Source of the DNA: Ardenticatenaceae bacterium
Lineage (GTDB): Bacteria > Chloroflexota > Anaerolineae > Promineifilales > Promineifilaceae
DNA: 64,000 nt
Direction of reading: 5' to 3'
Assembly: GCA_020634245.1 (NCBI GenBank)
Contig: JACKCC010000010.1
Coordinates: 310,001 to 374,000, forward strand
This document shows, one piece after another, positions 53,739-62,206 of this stretch (position 1 is its first letter; every line of letters starts with the position of its first letter). The position numbers and the translations under genes are program-made. Below the pieces are notes generated by a model, which did not search any database, was not told where the DNA came from, and was given only the letters and a program-made list of their open reading frames with translations.

Positions 53739-55746
53739 ACAAAAACGAACTCCCGAAGAACATAGCATTGATCCCGCCGCCCAACAAATGCTTATCCGAG
53801 CGGATCAGTTGGGCATCGGCACCGCCTTTACGCGGGCCGACAACATGGTTCCCTGCAACATCGGCTCGGCCGGCATGTGCTGCAAAATATGCGGTATGGG
53901 GCCGTGCCGCCTGACCAAGGAAGGCGAAACCGGTGTCTGTGGCGCAACGATTGATACCATCCAGGCCCGTAACTTGATTCGAGCCATATCTGCCGGAGCG
54001 GCGGCCCATTCCGATCACGGCCGTGACATGGCCTTCACGTTGAAAGCGGTGGCCAATGACGAGGCCGAGGGCTACGTCATCCGTGACGTGGCCAAGCTGC
54101 GCACTATCGCCAAACTGTACGACATTCCCATAGAAGGCCGGTCGCCCAAAGAAATCGCCAATGATTTGGCCGACTTGTACATTACCCAATTCGGCCAGCA
54201 AAAAGGGGAAGTGGCGCTGGTGAAGCGCGCCCCGGCCAAACGGCAAAAAATCTGGAAAGAAAACGGCGTGACCCCGCGCGGTATTGACCGCGAAGTGGTG
54301 GAGGCGCTGCACCGCACCCACATCGGCGACGACCAGGACCCGGAGCACATTTTGCAGCATGCAGTCCGTACGGCGCTGGGCGATGGCTGGGGCGGCAGCC
54401 TGTTGGCCACCGATGTGTCCGACATTTTGTTTGGCACACCGGCCCCGATTTTAGGGCAGGCCAATTTGGGCGTCCTCAAAGAAAATATGGTCAACGTGGT
54501 GGTGCATGGGCACGAACCAACATTGAGCGAAATGATTGTGGCGGCCTCACAAACGCCGGAAATCATCGAATACGCCAAAGCGGCTGGGGCCGATGGTGTC
54601 AATCTTTCCGGCATCTGCTGCACGGCCAACGAAATTTTGATGCGGCAGGGCATCCCGGCGGCCGGTAACTTCTTACAGCAGGAATTGGCCATTCTCACCG
54701 GTGCGGTTGAAGCGATGGTAGTGGATGTGCAGTGCATCATGCAGGCGCTGGTCGGTCTGGCGGCCAACTTCCATACCAAAGTCATTACCACGTCACCTAA
54801 GGTCAAAATCAAGGGATCAACCCACATTGAATTTGATGAACATAAAGCGCTAACAATAGCCAAAGATATTTTGCGCGTAGCCATCGACAACTTCAAAAAT
54901 CGTGGCGAAACGAAAATTCCTGACGTGCGTGAGGATTTGATTCCCGGTTTTTCACATGAATACATCAATTACATGCTTGGGGGCAGCTACCGGGCTTCTT
55001 TCCGGCCGTTGAACGATGCGATCATGAGCGGCCGTATCCGCGGCGTGGCGGCTATTGTGGGCTGCAACAACCCGCGCAGCCAGCACGATTATCTCCATAC
55101 ATACGTTACCCGTGAACTGCTCAAAAAAGACATCTTGATTGTCGAGACGGGCTGTGGTGCGATTGCCAGCGCCAAGCTGGGCTTATTGCTTGGTGAGGCC
55201 GGTTTGGATCAGGTTGGTTCTGGCTTGCGTGAAGTGTGCGAGACGGTTGGCATCCCGCCGGTGCTGCACATGGGTTCCTGCGTGGATAACACCCGCATCC
55301 TGACCGTCCTGACCCAAATCGTGGAAGAAGGTGGCTTGGGTGACGACATTGACCAGGTTCCGGCCGTAGGTCTGGCCCCCGAATGGATGAGTGAAAAGGC
55401 GCTGTCCATCGGTACGTACTGTGTTGCTTCTGGCGCGTACGTCATCTTTGGCGGTTCGTCGCCGGTCAGCGGTATGCCCGACCGGGTGTCCGACAGCGAT
55501 ATTGTGGCCCATCTTATCAGCGCAGGTTGGGAAGAAAAGTACGGCGGCAAGATGGAATTTATCGCTGATCCAAACGAGATGATTGCCAAAACGCTGGAAC
55601 ACATCGACAAGAAACGAGCAGCGTTGGGTTTACCGGAGTGGCATGCGGAGAAGTACGGCCGTTCCGGGGATGCCCGTATGCTGGAACTGGAAGAATTACC
55701 GTTCGCCGAGCGTCGTCAGGCTATTTATGGCGTCGCTGCTGATTAG
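53731..55746 (+). CDS. acsA: Anaerobic Ni-Fe carbon monoxide dehydrogenase catalytic subunit
   Basis: A 671-residue CODH that interconverts CO2 and CO. N-terminal cysteines C42, C50, C51, C54, C59 and C70 match those that bind the D and B iron-sulfur clusters. C-cluster ligand regions are seen in order: VHGHEPTLSE, LSGICCTANE, VDVQCIMQ, VGCNNPR, ETGCGAIASAK and HMGSCVDNTR. The full length fits the bacterial CooS/AcsA form rather than the archaeal CdhA. Direct pairing with the acetyl-CoA synthase gene shows it works in the Wood-Ljungdahl complex and not in CO oxidation alone. The cooC maturation gene is not adjacent. Confidence 0.97.
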   Translation: MARQKRTPEEHSIDPAAQQMLIRADQLGIGTAFTRADNMVPCNIGSAGMCCKICGMGPCRLTKEGETGVCGATIDTIQARNLIRAISAGAAAHSDHGRDMAFTLKAVANDEAEGYVIRDVAKLRTIAKLYDIPIEGRSPKEIANDLADLYITQFGQQKGEVALVKRAPAKRQKIWKENGVTPRGIDREVVEALHRTHIGDDQDPEHILQHAVRTALGDGWGGSLLATDVSDILFGTPAPILGQANLGVLKENMVNVVVHGHEPTLSEMIVAASQTPEIIEYAKAAGADGVNLSGICCTANEILMRQGIPAAGNFLQQELAILTGAVEAMVVDVQCIMQALVGLAANFHTKVITTSPKVKIKGSTHIEFDEHKALTIAKDILRVAIDNFKNRGETKIPDVREDLIPGFSHEYINYMLGGSYRASFRPLNDAIMSGRIRGVAAIVGCNNPRSQHDYLHTYVTRELLKKDILIVETGCGAIASAKLGLLLGEAGLDQVGSGLREVCETVGIPPVLHMGSCVDNTRILTVLTQIVEEGGLGDDIDQVPAVGLAPEWMSEKALSIGTYCVASGAYVIFGGSSPVSGMPDRVSDSDIVAHLISAGWEEKYGGKMEFIADPNEMIAKTLEHIDKKRAALGLPEWHAEKYGRSGDARMLELEELPFAERRQAIYGVAAD

Positions 55747-55829
55747 TCTCGTAGTCGAATAGTCTTGTGGTCTTGTAGTTAAGAACTGACTACCCGACTA
55801 CTGGATTACCTGACTGTTTGACTACCGAC
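55745..55829. repeat. TAGTC word-repeat hairpin between acsA and acsB, copy 1
   Basis: Left arm GTAGTCGAATAGTCTTGTGG, right arm ACTACCCGACTACTGG, then CTGACTGTTTGACTACCG. It lies inside the probable operon. A relative is at 58119-58202. Confidence 0.75.
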
Positions 55830-55839
55830 GGAGGATACT

Positions 55840-58119
55840 ATGTCTCGATATATTGCAACCCGCGCCATTCGTGGCGCAAACGCGTTAGTCACTGAAGCGG
55901 AAGTGATGCTGAACAAGGCGATCGGCGAAAAAGGTCCGGACACACCGGTGGCTTTTCCCAACACCGCTTACTATTTGCCGCTGATTTATGGCATGACCGG
56001 CCAGGAAGTGGAAACGATTGGCCAGTTGGAGCCGGTCCTCAGCCATGCCCGCACCTTGCTGCATCCGGTTCCGTCTAAAAAGCATTGGACGCCCTACCTG
56101 GGCGAGACGCTGGACAGCGGCATGGCTACCCTGCTGGCCGCCGAAACCATTGAAGCCGTCCGTTTTGTTTACGGTTTACAGCCGGAGATGCTGCCTGGTT
56201 TTCATCTGGCGGGCGGCACGGCGTTTACCAGCCCGGATAACAGCCTGAACGGTGATGGTCATTTGAATGGCCCCATTGACGATATTCAGCTGCGTTCGTG
56301 GGGTATTCAGTTGGTAGACGGCCGTATGCCCGGTTTCGCGGCTATCGTCGGCGCAGCCAAGTCTAATGAAGTAGCCGTCAAGTTGGTGCGAGAATTACAG
56401 CGGCGCAATATTTTGACGTTTTTATCGGGGAATGTGAACGGCCGTTCCATCATTCACCAACTCCACGAAGAAGGCGTTGAACTGGGCTACGACACTTACA
56501 CCGTGCCTTTCGGTACTGACACCATCAGCGCCATTTACGCCCTGGGCTTTGCCACCCGTTCGGCGTTGACTTTTGGCGGCTTAAAAGCGGGGCAGGCCCG
56601 CGACATCTTGCGTTACAACAAAGACCGCGTATTTGCCTTCGTCCTGGCTCTGGGCGAGGTGGATGATTTGAAATACGCAGCGGCCGCCGGAGCCATCAAC
56701 TTTGGTTTCCCGGTCATCGCCGACACCGTCATCCCCGAAATTCTGCCCACCGGCGTTACCACTTACGAACATGTCGTATCCATGCCCTTCGAAGAAATTG
56801 ATGGGGCTGACGACCTGGAGAAAGCGGAACGCTTGGTACAAAAGTGTATCGAAATTCGCGGCGTTAAAGTTAAAGTAGCTGATGTGCCTGTGCCCGTCCC
56901 CTACGGTTCAGCCTTTGAGGGCGAAGTTGTCCGCAAGACCGACATGCGCGTCGAGTTTGGTGGTAAATATTCCCGTGCTTTCGAATATCTTTATATGGCC
57001 GATCTGGATGAAGTAGTAGACGGCAAAATCGATATTGTTGGCCCTGATTTCTCCGGTGTGCCCGACAAAGGCGCGATGGATATGGGCCTCGTTATCAAGG
57101 TGGCCGGACGGCAGATGCAGGAAGACTTTGAGCCGGTTTTGGAGCGGCAAATCCATTACTTTGTCAATGGCGCATCGGGCATTCAACATATCGGCCAGCG
57201 CGACATCGCCTGGATTCGTATTTCCAACAATGCCGCTGACAAGGGGTTCGATCTGGCGCACTTTGGCAAGATTCTGCATGCTCGCTTCCATTCTGATTTT
57301 GGCGCAATTGTCGATAAAGTGCAGGTTACCATCTACACCGAACCGGACAAGGTGGAAGAGTGGCTGGGCAAAGCCCGCGAAGCCTATGATTTCCGTAACA
57401 AGCGCCTGGCTGACCTGACTGACGATGCCGTAGATGAGTTCTACTCCTGCACGCTGTGCCAATCCTTCGCTCCCAACCATGTCTGCGTGGTCAGCCCGGA
57501 ACGGCTGGGTCTGTGCGGCGCGTACAACTGGCTGGACTGCAAGGCATCTTACAACATCAATCCCACCGGCCCCAACCAGCCCATTAAATTGGGTAAATTG
57601 GTCGATTTTGAGAAAGGGTATTGGGAGGGGACCAACGATTACGCCAAGATTGGTTCGCACGGTGTTGTCGAGGAAGTGGCCATGTACTCGATCATGGAAA
57701 ACCCGATGACGGCTTGCGGCTGCTTTGAATGCATTGTTATGCTTATCCCGGAGGCCAACGGCGTGATGGTCGTCAGCCGCGAGGACACCAGCATGACCCC
57801 GGCGGGGATGACCTTTAGCACGCTGGCCGGGATGGCCGGCGGCGGCATGCAGACGCCAGGCGTGATGGGTGTGGGCAAGTTCTACCTCATCAGTCCCAAG
57901 TTCATTTCGGCCGATGGCGGTTTTAAGCGGGTGGTGTGGATGAGCAGCTACCTTAAGGAAACGATGTCGGCCGAGTTAACGGCCGTTGCCGAACGCGAAG
58001 GTGACCCCGACCTCATTAACCGCATTGCCGACGAGCGCAACGCTACGACGGTTGATGAACTGCTGGCCTGGCTGGAGGAACACAATCATCCGGCGCTGGT
58101 CATGGATATGATTTTTTAG
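55840..58119 (+). CDS. acsB: Acetyl-CoA synthase (bacterial ACS, carbon-carbon bond forming subunit)
   Basis: A 759-residue protein that joins CO, a methyl group and CoA at the Ni-Ni-[4Fe-4S] A-cluster. The A-cluster cysteines are C537, C540, C549, C559, C626 and C628 (last pair Cys-Gly-Cys). Their spacing is exactly that of Moorella AcsB (506, 509, 518, 528, 595, 597). The long N-terminal region, which in bacteria contacts CODH and forms the CO tunnel, is present, so this is the bacterial form and not the short archaeal CdhC. GGAGG precedes the ATG. Confidence 0.97.
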   Translation: MSRYIATRAIRGANALVTEAEVMLNKAIGEKGPDTPVAFPNTAYYLPLIYGMTGQEVETIGQLEPVLSHARTLLHPVPSKKHWTPYLGETLDSGMATLLAAETIEAVRFVYGLQPEMLPGFHLAGGTAFTSPDNSLNGDGHLNGPIDDIQLRSWGIQLVDGRMPGFAAIVGAAKSNEVAVKLVRELQRRNILTFLSGNVNGRSIIHQLHEEGVELGYDTYTVPFGTDTISAIYALGFATRSALTFGGLKAGQARDILRYNKDRVFAFVLALGEVDDLKYAAAAGAINFGFPVIADTVIPEILPTGVTTYEHVVSMPFEEIDGADDLEKAERLVQKCIEIRGVKVKVADVPVPVPYGSAFEGEVVRKTDMRVEFGGKYSRAFEYLYMADLDEVVDGKIDIVGPDFSGVPDKGAMDMGLVIKVAGRQMQEDFEPVLERQIHYFVNGASGIQHIGQRDIAWIRISNNAADKGFDLAHFGKILHARFHSDFGAIVDKVQVTIYTEPDKVEEWLGKAREAYDFRNKRLADLTDDAVDEFYSCTLCQSFAPNHVCVVSPERLGLCGAYNWLDCKASYNINPTGPNQPIKLGKLVDFEKGYWEGTNDYAKIGSHGVVEEVAMYSIMENPMTACGCFECIVMLIPEANGVMVVSREDTSMTPAGMTFSTLAGMAGGGMQTPGVMGVGKFYLISPKFISADGGFKRVVWMSSYLKETMSAELTAVAEREGDPDLINRIADERNATTVDELLAWLEEHNHPALVMDMIF

Positions 58120-58202
58120 TCTGTTAGTCAAATAGTCCGGTAGTCTTGTAGTCGTTTTGACTATTAGACTACTGGACTATCCGACTATCCGACTATCTGA
58201 CT
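58119..58202. repeat. TAGTC word-repeat hairpin after acsB, copy 2
   Basis: Left words TAGTCAAATAGTCCGGTAGTCTTGTAGTC, in pieces shorter than 12 bases, are answered by GACTATTAGACTACTGGACTATC. It is the same design as the element at 55745-55829. It overlaps the end of the acsB stop codon. Confidence 0.75.
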
Positions 58203-58203
58203 A

Positions 58204-58707
58204 ATGACTAAGCTCGTTCGTGATCTCATGTCCGTTGGTGTGCCAACTTGTGCCCTGGATGATTCGGTGGTTGAACTGACGCGCTGGTTTTTGGAGAAGG
58301 ATATTGAAGGGGTGGTGGTGCTGGATGAAAATGGGCATGGAGCCGGGGTTGTCACCCACGACGAGTTGATCAAAGCGTATGCCCAAGGGAGTTACGAGCA
58401 GTTGACAGCGCAAGATGTGATGCGGCCTGATGTTCCTGCTGTGCCGCCGGACATTCCTTTGACGGCGGCGGCTCAAATCATGCAGGATATGGGTGTGCGC
58501 ATCATTTATATGACTCATCATGCTGGCGGGATTGAGTACCCGGCAGCGTATTTGACGTACAAACATCTGCTGCGCCATTTGGCGGCGCGTGATGAACAAG
58601 AATTGAAAGATTTAGGTATCAAAGCTGAGCGCGAAGCACCGTTGGAGACGTTTTTCCGGCGGCGGGATGAGGCGCTGCGGCGAGCGAATAAAGGGATGAA
58701 AGGGTGA
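58204..58707 (+). CDS. CBS-domain pair protein within the CODH/ACS cluster
   Basis: A 167-residue protein with two CBS motifs: VRDLMSVGVPTCALDDSV...GVVVLDENGHGAGVVTHDEL (about 4-60, given in short pieces) and DVMRPDVPAVPPDIPLTAA (about 78-100). CBS pairs bind adenine nucleotides or related ligands. A Lys/Arg-rich helix forms the C-terminus. It may adjust the complex to energy state. The start lies a few bases after the TAGTC repeat and has no clear ribosome site. Confidence 0.85.
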   Translation: MTKLVRDLMSVGVPTCALDDSVVELTRWFLEKDIEGVVVLDENGHGAGVVTHDELIKAYAQGSYEQLTAQDVMRPDVPAVPPDIPLTAAAQIMQDMGVRIIYMTHHAGGIEYPAAYLTYKHLLRHLAARDEQELKDLGIKAEREAPLETFFRRRDEALRRANKGMKG

Positions 58708-58790
58708 AGAGGTGACAAGGTGGTGGGGGTGAACGTCTTCACCCTTTCACCCAAGTGACCGAAGGTCGCCCACCCGTTCACAGAAAAAGG
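58700..58790. repeat. GGTGAAGAGGTGACAAGG word-repeat hairpin upstream of acsD
   Basis: Words AGGGTGAAGAGGTGACAAGG and CTTCACCCTTTCACCCAAGTG face each other, followed by CCCACCCGTTCAC. It starts at the end of the CBS gene and ends just before the GGAG ribosome site of the next gene. Confidence 0.65.
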
Positions 58791-58798
58791 AGAACACT

Positions 58799-59773
58799 AT
58801 GCCAATTGAAATTCCGAAGGATAACTGGCCGGGTACGGTTCGTGAGGTGACGATTGGAGCAACGGCCGCTAACGGTGGTACGCGCACCCACACCATCGCG
58901 GTCGGCGGCGAGAAGGCGCTGCCATTTATGCATTTTGAGGCGGCGATGCCCCACAAGCCGGTGGTGGCGATTGAGATCAAGGATCGTAAACCGGATGACT
59001 GGTCGCCACTCTTGCTGGAAACCTGGGGCGAGGCAATGGAATTGCCGGGAGCCTGGGCCAAAGCAGCCGAAGCTGCCGGGGCCGATTTGCTGCAATTATC
59101 ATTGAGTTTGACTGATGCTGACGGCAATCCAACGACCCCGGAGATGGCGGTAACGGCCGTAAAATCAGTCCTCAATTCCACCGGTTTACCTCTTATCGTA
59201 TTCGGGCCGGGGCAGGCTGACGCCGACAACGAGCTGCTGGTTCCTGTGGCTGAAGCGACCAAGGGCGAACGTATCGTGTTGGGCATTTGCGAGGACAAAA
59301 ACTACCGTACCATCGTGGCCACCGCCATGGCCAACGGTCATCTGGTTAATGCCCGCGCCCCGATGGACGTGAACTTGTCTAAACAGCTCAATATCCTCAT
59401 TACCGACATGGGCCTGCCGCTGGACCGCATTATCATGGACCCGACGACAGGCGCGCTGGGTTACGGCATCGAGTACGGCTACTCGGTGATGGAACGGCTG
59501 CGGCTGGCGGCGCTGCAAGGCGACGCGATGACGCAACTGCCGATGCTGGTCACGCCGGGCTTTGAAGCCTGGAAGACCAAGGAATCGAAAGTAGGTACGG
59601 ACGTTCCGGCGGAATGGGGCAGCTGGCTGGAACGGGCGATTAACTGGGAAACGTTAACGGCCGTGTCTCTGCTCGAGTCGGGCGCGGACATTTTGGTGCT
59701 GCGCCATCCGGAAAGCGTGCGTCGGGTTAAACTGGCGATTGATGAACTGACGGCGGTTCCCACCCCGGCATGA
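58799..59773 (+). CDS. acsD: Corrinoid iron-sulfur protein small subunit (CODH/ACS delta)
   Basis: A 324-residue TIM-barrel subunit that with AcsC carries the methyl-cobamide. Family segments: HTIAVGGEKALPFMHFE near 35-50, KPDDWSPLL near 65, a PLIVFGPG strand near 140, MDVNLSKQLNILI near 190, and DPTTGALGYGIEY near 215. Length and order match the bacterial form. AAAAGGAGAAC precedes the ATG. It lies directly upstream of the large subunit gene. Confidence 0.94.
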   Translation: MPIEIPKDNWPGTVREVTIGATAANGGTRTHTIAVGGEKALPFMHFEAAMPHKPVVAIEIKDRKPDDWSPLLLETWGEAMELPGAWAKAAEAAGADLLQLSLSLTDADGNPTTPEMAVTAVKSVLNSTGLPLIVFGPGQADADNELLVPVAEATKGERIVLGICEDKNYRTIVATAMANGHLVNARAPMDVNLSKQLNILITDMGLPLDRIIMDPTTGALGYGIEYGYSVMERLRLAALQGDAMTQLPMLVTPGFEAWKTKESKVGTDVPAEWGSWLERAINWETLTAVSLLESGADILVLRHPESVRRVKLAIDELTAVPTPA

Positions 59774-59838
59774 GAGAATTCATACGTCATAAATCATGCG
59801 TCATTCATCAAGTGACGCATGACAAAATGATGAATGAT
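59774..59838. repeat. ATGCGTCA-family hairpin element, copy 5
   Basis: Contains AATCATGCGTCATTC and GTGACGCATGACAAAATGATG as inverted words. It sits between acsD and acsC. Confidence 0.75.
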
Positions 59839-59852
59839 TACGGAGATACAAA

Positions 59853-61196
59853 ATGGCACTCAGTGGAATTCAAATTTACAAACTACTGCCCAAAACAAAC
59901 TGCAAAGATTGCGGTTTTCCCACCTGTCTGGCCTTCGCCATGAAATTGGCCGCCAAGCAGGTCGAACTGTCGGCTTGCCCGCATGTTGGTGAAGACGCGG
60001 CGGCAGAGCTGGCCGAATCATCGGCCCCGCCGGTGCGCTTGATCACGCTCAAGTCCAATGGCTACGAAGTCAAGGCCGGCAACGAGGTTGTCCTTTTCCG
60101 GCATGAAAAGACCTTCTACCACATGCCCGGCGTCTTTGTCCGCGTCAAGGATGATGAACCGGCCGAGCAAATCAAAGCTAAATTGGCTCCGGCTGAAGCG
60201 TACAAAGTCGATTATGTCGGTCTGGAACTGGCGCTGGATGGTTTTGCCGTCGAGTCGGTGACGGGAGATGCAGGGAAGTTTGCGGCAGCGGTGAAGGCGG
60301 TGGGCGAAGTCAGCCACAAGCCGCTGATATTGATGAGTCGGGATACGGCCGTTATGGAAGCCGGTCTGGCTGCAACGAGCAATGATACACCCTTGATCTA
60401 CGCCGCCGACGCCGATAACTGGGAAGCGATGGCCGATCTGGCCAAGAAGCACAAAGCGGCCCTGGTTGTTAGCGCCAATTCGTTGGAAGGATTGGCCGAA
60501 TTGACCGAAAAAATCCAGGCTAAAGGCGTCGAGGACATGGTTCTTGACCCGGTGGGTGAGAATTTAAGCCAGCGTCTGGTGTTGAGTACGCAAATCCGCC
60601 GCCTGGCGCTCAAGAAAAACTTCCGCCCGCTGGGCTACCCGCTGTTCGTGGCTCCCACCAATGGCGAAGATGTGGCCTACCAATCAATGCTGGCGGTGCA
60701 GGGCATTGCCAAATACGGCGGTTTTGTCGTGACCGACTATTTCACGCCGGAACTGGTTTACCCGCTGTTGGTCTTGCGGCAAAACATCTACACCGATCCG
60801 CAAAAACCGATCCAGGTGCAGCCCGGTGTTTACGAAATCAACAATCCCACGCCGGAATCGCCGGTGTTGGTGACGACCAACTTCTCTATCACCTACTTTA
60901 GCGTGGCCAATGAGGTAGACGGCTCCGGTCTTCCCGCCTGGCTGCTAGTAACCGATGCCGAAGGGATGAGCGTCCTAACGGCCTGGGCCGCAGGCAAATT
61001 TGACGCCGAACGCATTGCCAAGGATGTGAAACGGTTTGGCGTGGCCGACAAGGTCAACAACAAGCGTATCGTTTTGCCGGGGCATGTGGCTGTCCTCTCC
61101 GGCGAACTGGAAGAGGAACTGCCCGATTGGGAAGTGCGTGTTGGACCGCGCGAAGCAGTGGACATCCCGGCGTTTATGAAGCAGGTTTTGGCATAA
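59853..61196 (+). CDS. acsC: Corrinoid iron-sulfur protein large subunit (CODH/ACS gamma)
   Basis: A 447-residue protein. The N-terminal [4Fe-4S] domain has C17, C20, C25 and C42 in the typical CxxCxxxxC-x16-C spacing (TNCKDCGFPTC). A central TIM barrel follows, then a C-terminal cobamide-binding Rossmann domain (about 310-447). It carries the methyl group from methyl-H4folate or methyl-H4MPT to AcsB. The methyltransferase AcsE, often adjacent in acetogens, is not seen here. GGAG lies upstream of the start. Confidence 0.95.
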   Translation: MALSGIQIYKLLPKTNCKDCGFPTCLAFAMKLAAKQVELSACPHVGEDAAAELAESSAPPVRLITLKSNGYEVKAGNEVVLFRHEKTFYHMPGVFVRVKDDEPAEQIKAKLAPAEAYKVDYVGLELALDGFAVESVTGDAGKFAAAVKAVGEVSHKPLILMSRDTAVMEAGLAATSNDTPLIYAADADNWEAMADLAKKHKAALVVSANSLEGLAELTEKIQAKGVEDMVLDPVGENLSQRLVLSTQIRRLALKKNFRPLGYPLFVAPTNGEDVAYQSMLAVQGIAKYGGFVVTDYFTPELVYPLLVLRQNIYTDPQKPIQVQPGVYEINNPTPESPVLVTTNFSITYFSVANEVDGSGLPAWLLVTDAEGMSVLTAWAAGKFDAERIAKDVKRFGVADKVNNKRIVLPGHVAVLSGELEEELPDWEVRVGPREAVDIPAFMKQVLA

Positions 61197-61199
61197 AAA

Positions 61200-61256
61200 G
61201 TGAAACGTGATGCGTGATGCGTGACGATTATTCTTGTTACGCATCACGCATCACCG
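61200..61256. repeat. ATGCGTGA-type hairpin element, copy 6
   Basis: GTGATGCGTGATGCGTGAC and GTTACGCATCACGCATCAC form a 19-bp stem with one mismatch and a loop of 10 bases. It may attenuate read-through from acsC. Confidence 0.82.
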
Positions 61257-61266
61257 AGCTAGAATC

Positions 61267-61725
61267 ATGAGTTTCAAAACAAAAGCGGAAGAATTTCTCG
61301 CTCAGGAACGCATCGCTGTAGCCGGTGTGTCGCGGACAAGTGAACAAACGGCCAATCTTATTTATCGGACGCTGCGCAAACAAGGGCACCAGGTGTTTGC
61401 TGTGAATCCCAATACGGACATGGCCGAAGGCGATCCTTGCTACCCCAATATGCAGGCGATTCCTGGCGGCGTGGATGGCGCGGTGATTGTGACCAAACCG
61501 GCGCTGACGGAGCAAATTGTGCGTGACTGTGCTGAAGCGGGCGTGCCGCGTGTGTGGATGCATGACAACACCTTTGCGGCGGGCAGTGTTTCGGATGAAG
61601 CGACCCAATTTTGCCACGACAACAACATTACCGTCATAGACGGCGGCTGCCCCATGATGTTCCTTGATTTCGGTCACAAATGTATGCGCTGGATGCTGGG
61701 CGTGATGGGAAGATTGCCCAACTAA
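61267..61725 (+). CDS. CoA-binding domain protein
   Basis: A 152-residue single-domain Rossmann protein of the succinyl-CoA-ligase CoA-binding type (YccU-like). Features are IAVAGVSRTSEQ near 16, VFAVNPNTD near 43 and VDGAVIVTKPALT near 70, plus a C-terminal part with MMFLDFGHKCMRWML. ATG 61267 is used; an in-frame upstream extension would lie in the hairpin. Its place beside genes for a CoA-ester-making complex suggests a CoA sensing or delivery role, which is inference. Confidence 0.85.
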   Translation: MSFKTKAEEFLAQERIAVAGVSRTSEQTANLIYRTLRKQGHQVFAVNPNTDMAEGDPCYPNMQAIPGGVDGAVIVTKPALTEQIVRDCAEAGVPRVWMHDNTFAAGSVSDEATQFCHDNNITVIDGGCPMMFLDFGHKCMRWMLGVMGRLPN

Positions 61726-61803
61726 TACCTTGCAAGAAATGCAGCAAGAAGCAACTGTTTCTATTTTGGAAACAGGCAAAAAGGGAATGGGTAGGCTGAA
61801 CAT

Positions 61804-62184
61804 ATGAGGATTGCTAGGTGGACTTTTCGAACCGCAGGTACATTTGGCTTAATTGTGATGGTTCCTATGCTTTTTGTTGAGAAACTGATCGAGCAGATCA
61901 TGCCACCCGCTGTAAATCATCCAGAGTTCTTTTATGGTTTTGTTATTCTTAATATATGCTGGCAGATTTTGTACTTTTATTTGGCAAAGGATCCGATTAG
62001 ATTTCGTCCAATGATGATTCCTTCGTTTTTTGCAAAAGTAAGTGGCCCGGTTGCATTGGTGTGGTTGTATTTACAAGGGCGAATTTCCAGTCAATGGATT
62101 ACAACGACAGTTCTCGATGGGGTGTTTGCTGGCCTATTCTTAGTTTCATTTTGGGCAACAGGGCAAGAGGCTACCAATAATTGA
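61804..62184 (+). CDS. Small four-helix membrane protein, function unknown
   Basis: A 126-residue protein with about four hydrophobic helices (starting near residues 10, 43, 73 and 100). I recognise no family. Its coding sequence is visibly richer in A and T than the flanking cluster genes and lacks the ACGGCCGT octamer. This suggests later insertion into the cluster. The ribosome site is weak. Confidence 0.65.
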   Translation: MRIARWTFRTAGTFGLIVMVPMLFVEKLIEQIMPPAVNHPEFFYGFVILNICWQILYFYLAKDPIRFRPMMIPSFFAKVSGPVALVWLYLQGRISSQWITTTVLDGVFAGLFLVSFWATGQEATNN

Positions 62185-62206
62185 GTGATCCACAGATGGT
62201 TTGAAT

